Origin: Bordetella parapertussis
GTDB taxonomy: Bacteria > Pseudomonadota > Gammaproteobacteria > Burkholderiales > Burkholderiaceae_B
NCBI GenBank assembly: GCA_945865935.1
Contig: CAMBFI010000010.1
Coordinates: 32,271 to 96,270, forward strand
DNA: 64,000 nucleotides
Direction of reading: 5' to 3'
Of this stretch, positions 16,113 through 25,472 are shown one piece after another. Position numbers and translations under genes: made by a program. The notes under the pieces are model-generated. The model saw only the letters and a list, made by a program, of their open reading frames with translations. It searched no databases and was not told the origin of the DNA. Every line of letters starts with the position of its first letter. Positions within the stretch are counted from its first letter, which is position 1.

Positions 16113-16891
16113 GTCGGCTGTGGTTGCTCGGTCGACTGCTCGAGCGCGATGGCAAGTGCGCGGCAGTAGTCCACAAAACGCATTGACTCACGAAATGCAG
16201 GTCTTCTAGGGTAGGGTTCTTCGATGCTGACCTCATGAATGATCCTGCCGGGACGTGCTCCCATAATCAATACTCGGCTACTTAAAAAAACTGCCTCTGC
16301 AATATTATGTGTGACAAAAAGCGTAGCAATAGATCGTTCTTGCTGCCAATGTAAGAGATCATTGTTTAGTCGGTGTCGAGAAAAATCATCGAGCGCCGCA
16401 AAGGGCTCGTCCATTAGCAAAATCTTTGGTTCGGTGATGAGTGCACGAGCAATTGATGCACGCATTTTCATGCCGCCAGACAGTTGCGCAGGATAGGCGT
16501 GTGCGAAGTCCTCAAGCCCGACACTCTTGAGCGCGGCATCAACGCGTGCGCAAGATGTGTCGCGGCTAGAGCCCTGCAGTCGTAGTGGTAGCCAAACGTT
16601 GTCAAAGACGCTTGCCCAAGGCATGAGTGTGGGTTCTTGAAACACAAACGCGGTCGCGTATTTCTGCGCGTGCTGTTGTGCAGGCGAACGAAGCACCCCA
16701 GAGCTCGGCAACTCTAGTCCGGCAATCAAGCGCAGTACTGTACTCTTTCCGCACCCAGAGGGCCCAAGCAGGGTGACAAGCTCACCTGAACTGATTGACA
16801 GCGATACGCTAGATAACGCAAGCACGCCGGTACTAAATCGCTTGGACGTATTAACCAGTTCTGCAGTTGGTAAAGGAGCTGGAATTTCCAT
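16109..16891 (-). CDS. ABC transporter ATP-binding protein (SsuB/TauB type)
   Basis: 260 residues. Walker A GPSGCGKST, Q-loop FVFQEPTLMPW, signature LSGGMKMRASIARAL, Walker B LLMDEPFAALDDFSRHRLNNDLL and switch TLFVTHNIAEAVFLSSRV are all readable in the order expected for SsuB/TauB ATPases; the LSGGMKxR variant is characteristic of this class. First gene of the three-gene importer, 50 bases downstream of the DctM stop and on the same strand, so it may be transcribed with the TRAP genes. No strong ribosome binding site before the ATG at 16891. Confidence 0.93.
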   Translation of the reverse strand: MEIPAPLPTAELVNTSKRFSTGVLALSSVSLSISSGELVTLLGPSGCGKSTVLRLIAGLELPSSGVLRSPAQQHAQKYATAFVFQEPTLMPWASVFDNVWLPLRLQGSSRDTSCARVDAALKSVGLEDFAHAYPAQLSGGMKMRASIARALITEPKILLMDEPFAALDDFSRHRLNNDLLHWQQERSIATLFVTHNIAEAVFLSSRVLIMGARPGRIIHEVSIEEPYPRRPAFRESMRFVDYCRALAIALEQSTEQPQPT

Positions 16892-16941
16892 CGCAGTATG
16901 TTGCCGAAAAACCCGATATTGACAAGATTAACAGCAACTGG

Positions 16942-18285
16942 TTACTTAATTAGGTACATCGGCAACCACATCACCAAGCTTGGGAAAATGACTGCGAGTG
17001 ACAAGCCAATCAACTGCAGAATGACGAAGGGGATAATCGCCTTGCAAATGTCCGTCATACTGATCTCAGGTGGGGCAATGCCTTTAAGGTAAAAAAGAGC
17101 ATAGCCAAACGGAGGCGTAAGAAAGCTGGTTTGTAAATTGATTGCCACCAAAATCGCAAACCACGTTAGCTGTTGGGCTGGAGTCAGTCCCAGACCAAAA
17201 TCTAGCGCTGAAATGATTGGAGCAAACAGGGGCAAAACGATGAAGCTAATTTCAATCCATTCAAGAAAAAATCCTAGGACAAATATAAGCAACATAATTA
17301 CTGCAAGAGTGCTGTATGGGCCACTGGATAGCGCGTTGACCGTGTCCTCGATCATTGAGTTGCCGCCAATGCGCTTAAACACGACAGAAAAACATGTTGC
17401 ACCGATCGCTACAAACAGAACCATGCCGGTCGTCTTTCCTGTCTCAAGTACAACCTCTTTCAGGTTTGAAAAACTCAATTTCCCAGCGAAAGCCGCCATA
17501 ATAATAGTGCCCGCCGCACCAATGGCCGCCGCCTCCGTTGGAGTCGCGATACCCGCAATGATGGATCCGAGCACGCCCATAATCAGGCAGACGGGCGCAA
17601 GCAAGTCACAACTTAAAGCAAACCAAAGAGGCCGCTTATCGTCAACATCCGCGACGCCGGCAGGTGCTTTGTGGGGATAGAAAAATGCGATGACTAAAAT
17701 ATAAGCAATGTAGAGAGCACCCAACAATAGGCCAGGGATTAGAGCGCCCATGAACAAATCGCCTACTGATATTTGGAGGATATCCCCGACGAGCACCAAC
17801 ATAATTGAGGGTGGGATCAGTATCCCGAGTGTGCCCGAGGCACACACAATACCTGCCGCAAGGCCTTTGTCGTACTTCTGGCGGAGCATAACGGGTAAAG
17901 ACAGGACGCCAAGCAGGACAACTGAGGCGCCGACGATACCCGTTGAAGCCGCCATGACGATGCCTAACAGTGCTACTGATATGGCCATGCCCCCGCGCAT
18001 GCCAGCGAACAGTCGCTCCAACGAAAGTAAGAGCTTTCGTGCTACATCCGACTTATCGAGCATTAAGCCCATAAATATAAATAAAGGTACCGCTAACAAA
18101 AGCCAGTTTGCAAGGGTGCCGGTAAAAATTCGTGAGACAACCGTCCCTAAAAATAAGACTGGGATGTCTCCAAAAAAACAAAAGGCAACACCGACGCCTG
18201 CTAACAGAAACGCGACTGGATAGCCTGTGAAGATCCCTGCGATCAGTGCAAGAATCATCGCTAATGGTAGGAAGTAGTCGCCCAT
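16942..18285 (-). CDS. dctM: TRAP transporter large permease DctM
   Basis: 447 residues, about twelve hydrophobic segments. It is the ion-coupled transport subunit. Family landmarks are LALIAGIFTGYPVAFLLAGVG shortened at the N-terminus, PLFIFMGLMLDKSDVARKLL, GILIPPSIMLVLVGDILQISVGDLF and FFLEWIEISFIVLPLFAPI. The latter two are the DctM signatures for mannitol/chloroaromatic-compound TRAP systems. It lies 19 bases after DctQ in the operon dctP-dctQ-dctM. The downstream gene is an ABC ATPase, an unusual juxtaposition. Confidence 0.95.
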   Translation of the reverse strand: MGDYFLPLAMILALIAGIFTGYPVAFLLAGVGVAFCFFGDIPVLFLGTVVSRIFTGTLANWLLLAVPLFIFMGLMLDKSDVARKLLLSLERLFAGMRGGMAISVALLGIVMAASTGIVGASVVLLGVLSLPVMLRQKYDKGLAAGIVCASGTLGILIPPSIMLVLVGDILQISVGDLFMGALIPGLLLGALYIAYILVIAFFYPHKAPAGVADVDDKRPLWFALSCDLLAPVCLIMGVLGSIIAGIATPTEAAAIGAAGTIIMAAFAGKLSFSNLKEVVLETGKTTGMVLFVAIGATCFSVVFKRIGGNSMIEDTVNALSSGPYSTLAVIMLLIFVLGFFLEWIEISFIVLPLFAPIISALDFGLGLTPAQQLTWFAILVAINLQTSFLTPPFGYALFYLKGIAPPEISMTDICKAIIPFVILQLIGLSLAVIFPSLVMWLPMYLIK

Positions 18286-18304
18286 GATTGCTTTGGTCTT
18301 TTTA

Positions 18305-18907
18305 TTAAGTTGTAGTCGAGGAAGCGTCGACGCGTTGTTTCGTTCTGCCGCTTAGCAAAAACCCGATATTACGAATAATGCGTCCAAGACCGCAGGCAAA
18401 AAGCAAGGCAAGTCCGATGGGAATGACGGCCTTGACCAGGTAGCGATCAGTCAGACCGCCGTAGTCTGATTTCTCTCCTGAGCGGAAAGCCATATCGACG
18501 AAGCCAAGCGATAACCAAAAAATAATTGCACAGAAGGGCAGCAGTAAAAATATATCGCCCAACACATCCAAGATGACTTTTTTTCGATCGGGTAGGGTCG
18601 CATAGATCAGATCGACTCGGACATGGCGCTCTTCGACCATCGTAAACGCTGCCCCGAACATCACAATGACGCCTAGAAGATGCCATTCCAATTCAGTTAG
18701 GCTCGCCATTGTTAAGCGCGAACCCAAAAGTGGAATGGAAAAGCCCCAGCCAAATAGCTCACCAAGTCGCATCAACCCCCCCACTACTCCAACCAAAACG
18801 GAAAGAATAATGGGAAGAATGAGCCAAGAGCTGATGCGTCCCGGCCAGGCACTTAACTGCATCAAGTTCTGGCCGAACCGCTCTAGTGCGTGCGTCTTGG
18901 TGTGCAT
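18305..18907 (-). CDS. dctQ: TRAP transporter small permease DctQ
   Basis: 200 residues with four membrane helices, the small partner of DctM. The central stretch FGAAFTMVEERHVRVDLIYATLPDRKKV is shortened here to its key part, EERHVRVDLIY, the DctQ signature for interaction with DctM. Slightly longer than the usual 160-190 residues because of a hydrophilic N-terminus. Starts 10 bases after the DctP stop and precedes DctM by 19 bases, so it belongs to the same operon. Confidence 0.93.
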   Translation of the reverse strand: MHTKTHALERFGQNLMQLSAWPGRISSWLILPIILSVLVGVVGGLMRLGELFGWGFSIPLLGSRLTMASLTELEWHLLGVIVMFGAAFTMVEERHVRVDLIYATLPDRKKVILDVLGDIFLLLPFCAIIFWLSLGFVDMAFRSGEKSDYGGLTDRYLVKAVIPIGLALLFACGLGRIIRNIGFLLSGRTKQRVDASSTTT

Positions 18908-18917
18908 GGATTAAGCC

Positions 18918-19964
18918 TTATTTGGTTGGGAGGCTTTGCAGTTCCATCCAGGCATTCGCAGTTTTTGCATAAGCATTCAGTGAATCTAAAGCCTCTTTGA
19001 AGATAGGATCGCTCTTGGCTTCCTCTTGGAGTACTTCAGCCGAAGCTTTGCGCAAGGCTTGAAGCACAGGATCTGGGAAACGTAGAACCTTGACACCTTT
19101 AGCTTTGAACTCTTCAAGTACGGGGCCTTGTGCAGCGGGCGCAACGGCCATAGACCAAATCACATTGGCTTTGCAGGCAGCAATAAATTGCTTTTGCTCG
19201 GTCTCTGAATATTTTTTCCAGACATTCATATTGATAATCAGAGAGTTCCAGCTTGCTGGCTGATGCCAACCGGGAAAGTAGTAGTACTTGGAGATGTTTT
19301 GAAAGCCGAGCGACTTATCGATGATCGGCAGAGAAAACTCGGTGGCTTCGATGCGCCCCCTTTCAAGTGCAACGTAGATTTCGCCGCCCGCGATCATCTG
19401 TGATGAAGCGCCCAGTTTGTTGATGACCTTGCCGCCCAGCCCAGAAATGCGCATCTTCAGACCTTTAAAGTCTTCGGGTGTATTCATTTCTTTGTTAAAC
19501 CAGCCGCCGGCTTCCGGTGCGGTTAAGTGACAGGGGAGCACTTTTACGTTGTACTTGTCATAGGCTTTTTGCAAAATTTCGAGGCCACCACCTTCCCACA
19601 TCCATCCTAGGAAGACCTCAGGCCCGGGACCAAAAGGCATGGCGCCCATCAGGCCAGTGACTGGCACAGTGCCGGCCCAATAACCAATCCAGTCCCAACC
19701 TGCTGGAACAGCGCCCGAGCTAACGGCGTTAAATACTTCGAGCGCGGGGACAAGTTCGCCGGCGCCGTGTACTTTCATGCGTAACTTGCCACCAGATACG
19801 TCGGCGAGAAGTTTGCCCAGGTTCTCTGCGCCTTCGCCCAGATAGACCATATTTTTTGGAAACGTACTCGCAACGTCGAGTGCGCGTTGCGCTTTTGCTT
19901 CTTGAGGTTGAGATACGCCGAAAACAAATGCGGCGGCAGCGGCGAGTGCTAGGATTTTTTTCAT
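18918..19964 (-). CDS. dctP: TRAP transporter substrate-binding protein DctP (2-oxo/hydroxy acid class)
   Basis: 348 residues; ATG 19964 with AAGGAG six bases before. Signal peptide ends QEAKAQ. The mature protein has LDVASTFPKNMVYLGEGAENLGKLL shortened to its start, DVASTFPKN, and MKVHGAGELVPALEVFNAVSSG. Further on, WFNKEMNTPEDFKGLKMRISG and the helix GGEIYVALERGRIEATE match the TRAP receptors for 2-oxo and aromatic acids such as TakP. The Arg in MRISG is the carboxylate-binding arginine of the DctP family. First gene of dctPQM. Confidence 0.93.
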   Translation of the reverse strand: MKKILALAAAAAFVFGVSQPQEAKAQRALDVASTFPKNMVYLGEGAENLGKLLADVSGGKLRMKVHGAGELVPALEVFNAVSSGAVPAGWDWIGYWAGTVPVTGLMGAMPFGPGPEVFLGWMWEGGGLEILQKAYDKYNVKVLPCHLTAPEAGGWFNKEMNTPEDFKGLKMRISGLGGKVINKLGASSQMIAGGEIYVALERGRIEATEFSLPIIDKSLGFQNISKYYYFPGWHQPASWNSLIINMNVWKKYSETEQKQFIAACKANVIWSMAVAPAAQGPVLEEFKAKGVKVLRFPDPVLQALRKASAEVLQEEAKSDPIFKEALDSLNAYAKTANAWMELQSLPTK

Positions 19965-20260
19965 GGATTCTCCTTCGAGAGCTCGATTGATTCAAATCGA
20001 CCATGATAGGCGGCTGCCCAATACCAACCTCATAAACCAGCTAAACGAGTCTGGCCTAAAAAGGCGGTACAGCGTGCAGCATGCTCCTCTCACGGCCGAC
20101 GGCGTAGGTATAGTGCTAGCGGCTTCACAGTGTCTATCGCACTGTTGATTCGATTCTCGCAATAGAAACTTCCTCTGTCAATCAAACAATGAGCGTACGC
20201 GGGTAAGTCTTATGTGACAATTCAGCTCAAATGTAAACAATTTCCTAAGGTTAGTTAGGT

Positions 20261-21886
20261 ATGCTCACACGCGTAACGCATTGGATGCAGCAACATATGA
20301 TCGCGATTCGCCGCGACTTCCATCTGTCCTACCTGCCCCCTCTAATGGTTTATTTGGCTGCGGGTGTCTCAAGCTTAACGTCCATTGTTGGCATATTTTT
20401 TGTCAAAGATTACCTCAGCCTGTCTAGTGCCGTCTTAGCTTCTCTAAGTTTTTGGATCGCGATCCCGTGGTCTTTAAAGATGGTTTTTGGCCATTTGGTG
20501 GACTTGTTTTGGCGCGCTAAAAATCTGATTTTATTTAGCGGCGCGCTGCTGATTGCTTCAAGCCTGTTCATTATGATTGGCTTGATCGCTGAGCGCGAGG
20601 CCATGCAAGCGATCTTGCCGGTCGACACTTGGTATGTCGTTAGTGCCTTACTCGCACCAATGGGCTACGTCTTGCAAGACTCCGTAGCAGACGCCATGAC
20701 GGTTGAGGCAGTACCGCGCTTTGATAGTGATGGACAGCCGATTGAACCCGAAAAGTTACGCTTGATGCACACGACCATGCAAACCTTAGGGCGCGTTGCT
20801 GTTGTGGGTGGATCGCTGTTGGTCTCAGTCGTTAACCTCTATGTTTTTTCAGGCGTAGAGAAGATGAGTGAAGCACAAAAGGTACAAGGCTATTTGTACG
20901 TCTATTGGGTAGCGTTGATTATTCCCTTGCTGTCTGTTCTGGGTGTGGTGATTGCTGCATGGCTCAAAGGGCGAACACGTGCGCAGTTGGAATCTAAGGG
21001 ATGGAATCCAGCTCAACTTGAGCAGGCCATTGAGGTACACGGCAATGAAACGAAGCCGAATTGGACAATCTTGATCGGTGGCTTGGTCTTCGTGCTCTTT
21101 ACCCTGAGCATCGGGTTAAGTCAGATTCCTTACGGTCAGGAAATCATATTTGTTGGTTCGCTCGCGATTATTGTGTATCTCATTGCAGGGATGACGAGTG
21201 CGCTCACCCCAGAAATGCGGATCACGTTAGTGGGGACGGCATTCGTTATTTTTATGTTCCGTGCAGTGCCGACACCTGGGCCGAGTATTGCGTGGTGGGT
21301 AATCGATGAGTTGAAGTTTGATCAGTATTTCATCTCAGTACTGACCTTATTAAGTGGAGTCTTGTCGCTTGTGGGCATGTTTATTTTTCGCCGTTTTATG
21401 GCCGAGAAGCCCATTACGTTTGTGATCGGCATGTTGGCTATTTTTAGTACTATCCTGGCACTTCCCACCTTAGGGATGTATTACGGACTACATCATTGGA
21501 CAAGCGCAATGACGGGTGGGATTGTCGATGCGCGCTTTATTGCGCTCGTTGATGCAGCGGTTGAGTCTCCTTTGGGGCAGCTAGCCATGATTCCGATGCT
21601 TGCGTGGATAGCACGTTCGGCACCAGAAAATCTTAAGGCCACGTATTTTGCAGTGATGGCTTCGTTTACCAATCTGGCGCTTTCGGCTAGTCAGTTGGGC
21701 ACGAAGTACTTGAATGAAATATATATCGTGACCCGTGAAGTGCGTGACCCCGTGACAGGTATTGTGAAAGTTGCAGCTGACTACAGTCAGCTGGGTTCAA
21801 TATTAACGATCTGCCTAGTGCTGAATTTACTCTTTCCCTTTTTAGCAGTGGCGTTCGTCAAGTGGACCCGCTTCAAGGCTATTTAG
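20261..21886 (+). CDS. Polytopic membrane carrier, BT1/MFS-like
   Basis: 541 residues with about twelve hydrophobic helices. The segment FWIAIPWSLKMVFGHLVDLFW near residues 64-84 (PWxxK-x3-G-x2-D) is the hallmark of the folate-biopterin transporter BT1 family within the major facilitator superfamily, and GYVLQDSVADAMTVEAV matches its second conserved loop (LQDxxADA). A long hydrophilic central loop after helix six contains LKGRTRAQLESKGWNPAQ. Monocistronic, convergent with the lipoprotein gene 8 bases away. Substrate unknown; bacterial BT1 homologues are little studied. Confidence 0.75.
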   Translation: MLTRVTHWMQQHMIAIRRDFHLSYLPPLMVYLAAGVSSLTSIVGIFFVKDYLSLSSAVLASLSFWIAIPWSLKMVFGHLVDLFWRAKNLILFSGALLIASSLFIMIGLIAEREAMQAILPVDTWYVVSALLAPMGYVLQDSVADAMTVEAVPRFDSDGQPIEPEKLRLMHTTMQTLGRVAVVGGSLLVSVVNLYVFSGVEKMSEAQKVQGYLYVYWVALIIPLLSVLGVVIAAWLKGRTRAQLESKGWNPAQLEQAIEVHGNETKPNWTILIGGLVFVLFTLSIGLSQIPYGQEIIFVGSLAIIVYLIAGMTSALTPEMRITLVGTAFVIFMFRAVPTPGPSIAWWVIDELKFDQYFISVLTLLSGVLSLVGMFIFRRFMAEKPITFVIGMLAIFSTILALPTLGMYYGLHHWTSAMTGGIVDARFIALVDAAVESPLGQLAMIPMLAWIARSAPENLKATYFAVMASFTNLALSASQLGTKYLNEIYIVTREVRDPVTGIVKVAADYSQLGSILTICLVLNLLFPFLAVAFVKWTRFKAI

Positions 21887-21894
21887 TCTTGTCG

Positions 21895-22773
21895 CTACTT
21901 AACGGTTTGTGCGATACGTGTGGGCGAGAGACTCGCAAAGTCGTCGGCGTAGTCTCGCAACTTGCCTTTTAAGTGACGGGTTTGAGTCGGTGTGAGGCTG
22001 TTCAACACCTCTGCGGTTGTTGTGGCCCAGTCTTTCCTGAGAGACTCTTGCTGCTGCACAAGTTCAGGGTTGCGATAGTCCGACAGGCTTTTTGTATAGT
22101 CTGCTAAGGCCACCTCTGCTTGCTCGGGAGCTTTTGCTCGCTGGGCTTCAAGGGTGTCAAGAAGCGCCTCTTGTCTGAGTTGCCGCTCGGTGGCCCAAAG
22201 CGAGAACGTTGCCGCACGTCGATCCGAGAGTTGTATCAGACTCGTTTTTTGTTGCTCTGTCAGCGATCCAAGCCAGTCCTCGTAGCGTTTGAGCATGCGT
22301 ACGTGATGTTTTTTACGTGTGCTGCTACTAGTGGGATTTTTTAAGTAGTCTTCCGCGTAGTCCTTGTTCTCAATTTCAAAGCGATTGCGCAACCGCGTTG
22401 TTTGACTCGTCTTGAGTGTGGTCGCAATCGGTGCCAGCTGCTTTGCGGCTTGCAGGCTCAGTTCAAGAAGCGCATCTTGAACGTGTTGGTACATGAGGAC
22501 AACCTCCTCAGGCGTGAAGGATTTTTTCTCATCAAGCCGTTCGGACCATTGTTGCAACGTACGCGTGTATTGCGGTAGCGCCGTTGTACTGTGCCAAGTC
22601 GAAAAACCTGCTAATTCAGCATCGAGTAACTCTTGCTGCTGCGAATCAAGATCGAAGTATGTGTTCAAACGATACGACAAATAGTTAGGCGCATAGTTAT
22701 AGGCGATCTTAATAGAACTGCACGCAGCGAGCGAGGCTGCGCAAATCAGTAGGGCAATGAGTGATCGCGACAT
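21895..22773 (-). CDS. DUF6279 family lipoprotein
   Basis: 292 residues. Lipoprotein signal peptide with lipobox LAAC (Cys18), then SSIKIAYNYAPNYLSYRLNTYFDLD shortened to its key YNYAPNYLSYRL, the constant opening of DUF6279 proteins. The rest is strongly helical and charged, with repeated Gln/Glu/Lys-rich heptad-like stretches such as LTEQQKTSLIQLSDRRAA. Function unknown. It is widespread in Proteobacteria and presumed to sit on the periplasmic face of the outer membrane. Monocistronic, divergent from the HDAC-family gene by 99 bases. Confidence 0.85.
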   Translation of the reverse strand: MSRSLIALLICAASLAACSSIKIAYNYAPNYLSYRLNTYFDLDSQQQELLDAELAGFSTWHSTTALPQYTRTLQQWSERLDEKKSFTPEEVVLMYQHVQDALLELSLQAAKQLAPIATTLKTSQTTRLRNRFEIENKDYAEDYLKNPTSSSTRKKHHVRMLKRYEDWLGSLTEQQKTSLIQLSDRRAATFSLWATERQLRQEALLDTLEAQRAKAPEQAEVALADYTKSLSDYRNPELVQQQESLRKDWATTTAEVLNSLTPTQTRHLKGKLRDYADDFASLSPTRIAQTVK

Positions 22774-22872
22774 TGGTGGGGTGTAGCCTGTTTACCGAAG
22801 ATTAGAAGGGGTTATTGTGACAGTTACCTTGCATAGATCATAAAATAAAATTCTCTTGAGTACGACATTGCA

Positions 22873-23793
22873 ATGAACGCTTATTATTCCGATCACTTTG
22901 TACTGCCGCTGCCCGAAGGGCATCGTTTTCCGATGTCGAAATATAGGTCGTTGCGCGATGCGTTGATCGATACGCCTGGTATTCGCTTGCAAGAGGCCCC
23001 AGCAGCAAGCGATACCGAGCTCTTATTGGCGCATGATCCCCTCTATGTCACGAAAGTGATCTCCGGAACCTTGGATGCAAAGGAGCAGCGTGAAATCGGC
23101 TTTCCCTGGACACCAGCGATGGTTGAGCGGTCGCGCCGCTCGGTTGGGGCCACGATCGCCGCCTGTCGCTCGGCACTTGAGTCGGGTGTCGCCGTCAATT
23201 TGGCGGGTGGCACCCACCACGCGTATCGCGAGAAAGGCAGTGGGTTTTGTGTATTCAATGACGCCGCAATTGCTGCGAGAGTGATTCAGCGAACGTTTGC
23301 CGCAGACTGCAACGTAGCCATCATTGATCTGGATGTGCATCAAGGTAATGGCACGGCGGCTATCTTTCGCCATGATCCCAGCGTATTTACGTTGTCCTTG
23401 CATGGCGACAAGAACTTCCCTTTCCGTAAAGAACCAAGCGATCTCGACGTTCCGCTCCCAGATGGGTGCGACGATCAACGCTATCTTGATGCGCTGCAGC
23501 ATGCGCTCGCCGAGCTCGAGCAACGATTTTCCGCTGACTTGTTCATTTTTTTGGCAGGCGCAGATCCCCATGAAGGCGATCGCTTAGGGCGTTTAAAACT
23601 GACACAGGAAGGCCTGCGGCAGCGAGACCAGTGTGTCTTTGATTATGCGCATAAACAGAGCATTCCATTAGCTGTCTGCATGGCGGGTGGTTACGGGACG
23701 AACATTGAGACGACCGTAGCGGTGCATCGTCAAACGGTGCTATTGGCCTTGGATCACCACAATCAAATGCGCAGAAAATCAGAGGTAGAATGA
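22873..23793 (+). CDS. Histone deacetylase/AcuC/AphA superfamily deacylase
   Basis: 306 residues, zinc-dependent amidohydrolase. The tandem catalytic histidines His115-His116 lie in AGGTHHAY, zinc ligands Asp154 and His156 in [10 protein letters not shown], Asp231 in AGADPHEGD, and the transition-state tyrosine in [20 protein letters not shown] is also typical. Bacterial members remove acetyl or larger acyl groups from lysines, polyamines or small amides; the short length and [10 protein letters not shown] loop fit the class found widely in Proteobacteria without known target. Followed 40 bases on by a cupin gene, probably cotranscribed. Confidence 0.92.
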   Translation: MNAYYSDHFVLPLPEGHRFPMSKYRSLRDALIDTPGIRLQEAPAASDTELLLAHDPLYVTKVISGTLDAKEQREIGFPWTPAMVERSRRSVGATIAACRSALESGVAVNLAGGTHHAYREKGSGFCVFNDAAIAARVIQRTFAADCNVAIIDLDVHQGNGTAAIFRHDPSVFTLSLHGDKNFPFRKEPSDLDVPLPDGCDDQRYLDALQHALAELEQRFSADLFIFLAGADPHEGDRLGRLKLTQEGLRQRDQCVFDYAHKQSIPLAVCMAGGYGTNIETTVAVHRQTVLLALDHHNQMRRKSEVE

Positions 23794-23833
23794 AAAGGTC
23801 GGTTTTCAAATACTTTTAAAGGAATTTTGCATC

Positions 23834-24334
23834 ATGGGCCACACACTGGAGCAATTTACGAGCCAATGCCACAAATTTTTGAAGAGCAATCCAGGCCCGG
23901 CGGGACGAGAGCAGGTCGCGAATTTGCTGAAAGAAGTTTTGCTAGATGAACAGTTTCTTGAAAAGCATCTTCACGCAAATGTTGGCGAACGCGAAATCAT
24001 TTACGAAGACCCAGAGCTTGGCTTCTGTGTAGTGGCACATAACTACCCCGGGGCAAAAAATTCGACTCCTCACGATCATGCGCATTCCTGGGCGATTTAC
24101 GGTCAGGCGCGAGGCGAGACTGAAATGTGCGATTATGAATTGCTTGAGGCCGCTACGGCAGATAAGCCTGGCAAGGTGAAGTTTACGAAGCGCTACAAGT
24201 TGGTTCCGGGTGTTGCGCACGTGTATAACGAAGGTGATCTGCATTCACCCGAGCGTAAAGCGTCGACGAGTTTGATTCGTATCGAAGGCACTAATATGGC
24301 CAAAGTCAATCGCTTCAAGTTTGAAGCAATCTAA
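23834..24334 (+). CDS. Cupin-fold putative metal-dependent protein
   Basis: 166 residues. A double-stranded beta-helix protein related to COG5553/cysteine-dioxygenase-like cupins. The metal site is suggested by PHDHAHSW (His80, His82, His84) followed by an acidic residue in RGETEMCDYE, and a distal His137 in GDLHSPER. AAAGGA about ten bases before the ATG supports the start. The N-terminal 50 residues are helical. No reaction can be assigned; a role as thiol dioxygenase or as a sugar/organic-acid sensor is possible. It probably shares a transcript with the deacylase and ends at a strong terminator. Confidence 0.75.
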   Translation: MGHTLEQFTSQCHKFLKSNPGPAGREQVANLLKEVLLDEQFLEKHLHANVGEREIIYEDPELGFCVVAHNYPGAKNSTPHDHAHSWAIYGQARGETEMCDYELLEAATADKPGKVKFTKRYKLVPGVAHVYNEGDLHSPERKASTSLIRIEGTNMAKVNRFKFEAI

Positions 24335-24348
24335 ACGTTCTCGATAAC

Positions 24349-24387
24349 AAAAAAGGCGTTTGACAGTGTCGTCAAACGCCTTTTTTT
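24349..24387. terminator. Rho-independent bidirectional terminator
   Basis: Perfect stem AAGGCGTTTGAC/GTCAAACGCCTT with a six-base loop, flanked by an A tract at 24349-24354 and a T tract at 24381-24387. It therefore works for the plus-strand cupin operon and for the minus-strand Bug receptor that ends at 24430. Confidence 0.93.
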
Positions 24388-24429
24388 ATGCCCGTTAACT
24401 TTTGATGTTCGTTAACTTTTTAGCTGTAT

Positions 24430-25431
24430 TTAGTTCGTGGTTGAAATCCCCGCATTTTTAATCACGATACCCCAGCGTTCATACTCCGCTTTCATGTAAG
24501 CCTGCGAATCTTCTGGCTTACCAAATACGAGTTGTGCCCCACCGGCCTCTAAGCGCTTCTGTGCTTCTGTCCCATTCAACGACTTCACCAATGCTTGATT
24601 CAGTCGCTCGACGACCTCTTTAGGCGTCTTGGCGGGCACCATTGGCATATACCAAAGTGATGAAATCATCTTAGGAAAGCCGAGCTCTCCGAACGTAGGA
24701 AGATCTGGCGCAAGGCTGTTGCGCTTGGGGCTCACTGCTGCGATGGCACGCAACTTGCCGCTCTTGATGTGTGGCATGAGCGAAGGGAAGCCGTCGAACA
24801 TAATGTCAACCTGCCCACTCGCTACGTCGACCACAGCGGGTGCCGAGCCCTTGTAGGGCACGTGCAGCATTTTGATTCCCGCTTCAGTCATAAAGAGCTC
24901 TGCCGTCAGATGGGGCGCGCTGCCGGCACCGGGCGTAGCAAAACTCATTTGTCCATTCTTCTTTTTGGCAAGATCGATGAGCTCTTGCACACTGTTAACC
25001 GGCAGATTCGCGTTGACGGCGAGCACGAGAGAAAACTCTGCCACAACGCCCAGTGGCATGAAGTCCTTGAAGAAATCATAAGACGTCTTCGTGTAAAAGT
25101 GTGGGCCGATTCCGTGCGTGGAGATTGCACCTTGCAGCATCGTATAACCATCTGCGGGTGCTTTTGCGACAAACGCGGTTGCAATCGTGCCGCTCGCCCC
25201 AGCTTTGTTTTCAATCAGCACGGACTGTCCGACTTGTTTGGAGAGCGCTTCACCAATTGTGCGTGCGACGAAATCTGCAGCACCGCCCGGGGGAACTGTC
25301 ACTACCATGGTGATAGGCTTGTCTGGATAGCCGGTCTGGCTGTGTGCCGTGACGCTTGCGAAGGCAAGCGGAAGTGCTAGGGCAAGGGCGCGGCTAGCGA
25401 ATAGTTTTAAGAGTTTGCGAGTATGCATCAT
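24430..25431 (-). CDS. Bug/TctC family periplasmic receptor
   Basis: 333 residues (ATG at 25431; the next codon is also ATG). Signal peptide ends VTAHSQ before TGYPDKPITMVVTVPPGG. Motifs: GGAADFVARTIGEALSK, ENKAGASGTIATA, PADGYTML, FATPGAGSAPHLTAELF, VPYKGSAPAVVDVASG and LWYMPMVPAKTPKE. Second gene of an operon, 41 bases after the deacetylase-like gene, so its ligand may be the substrate of that hydrolase. No TctAB nearby. Confidence 0.93.
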   Translation of the reverse strand: MMHTRKLLKLFASRALALALPLAFASVTAHSQTGYPDKPITMVVTVPPGGAADFVARTIGEALSKQVGQSVLIENKAGASGTIATAFVAKAPADGYTMLQGAISTHGIGPHFYTKTSYDFFKDFMPLGVVAEFSLVLAVNANLPVNSVQELIDLAKKKNGQMSFATPGAGSAPHLTAELFMTEAGIKMLHVPYKGSAPAVVDVASGQVDIMFDGFPSLMPHIKSGKLRAIAAVSPKRNSLAPDLPTFGELGFPKMISSLWYMPMVPAKTPKEVVERLNQALVKSLNGTEAQKRLEAGGAQLVFGKPEDSQAYMKAEYERWGIVIKNAGISTTN

Positions 25432-25472
25432 AGATATCCGGCTGGGTTATAAATTGAACAAGATAAAACAGC

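Noticed and set aside
17059..17080. CTCAGGTGGGG resembling part of a TPP riboswitch
   Set aside because: Inside the DctM coding region and without the other conserved riboswitch segments.
24769..25380. 203-codon plus-strand frame inside the Bug gene at 24430-25431
   Set aside because: Antisense shadow with many Cys/Arg/His; the Bug protein on the other strand has all family motifs.
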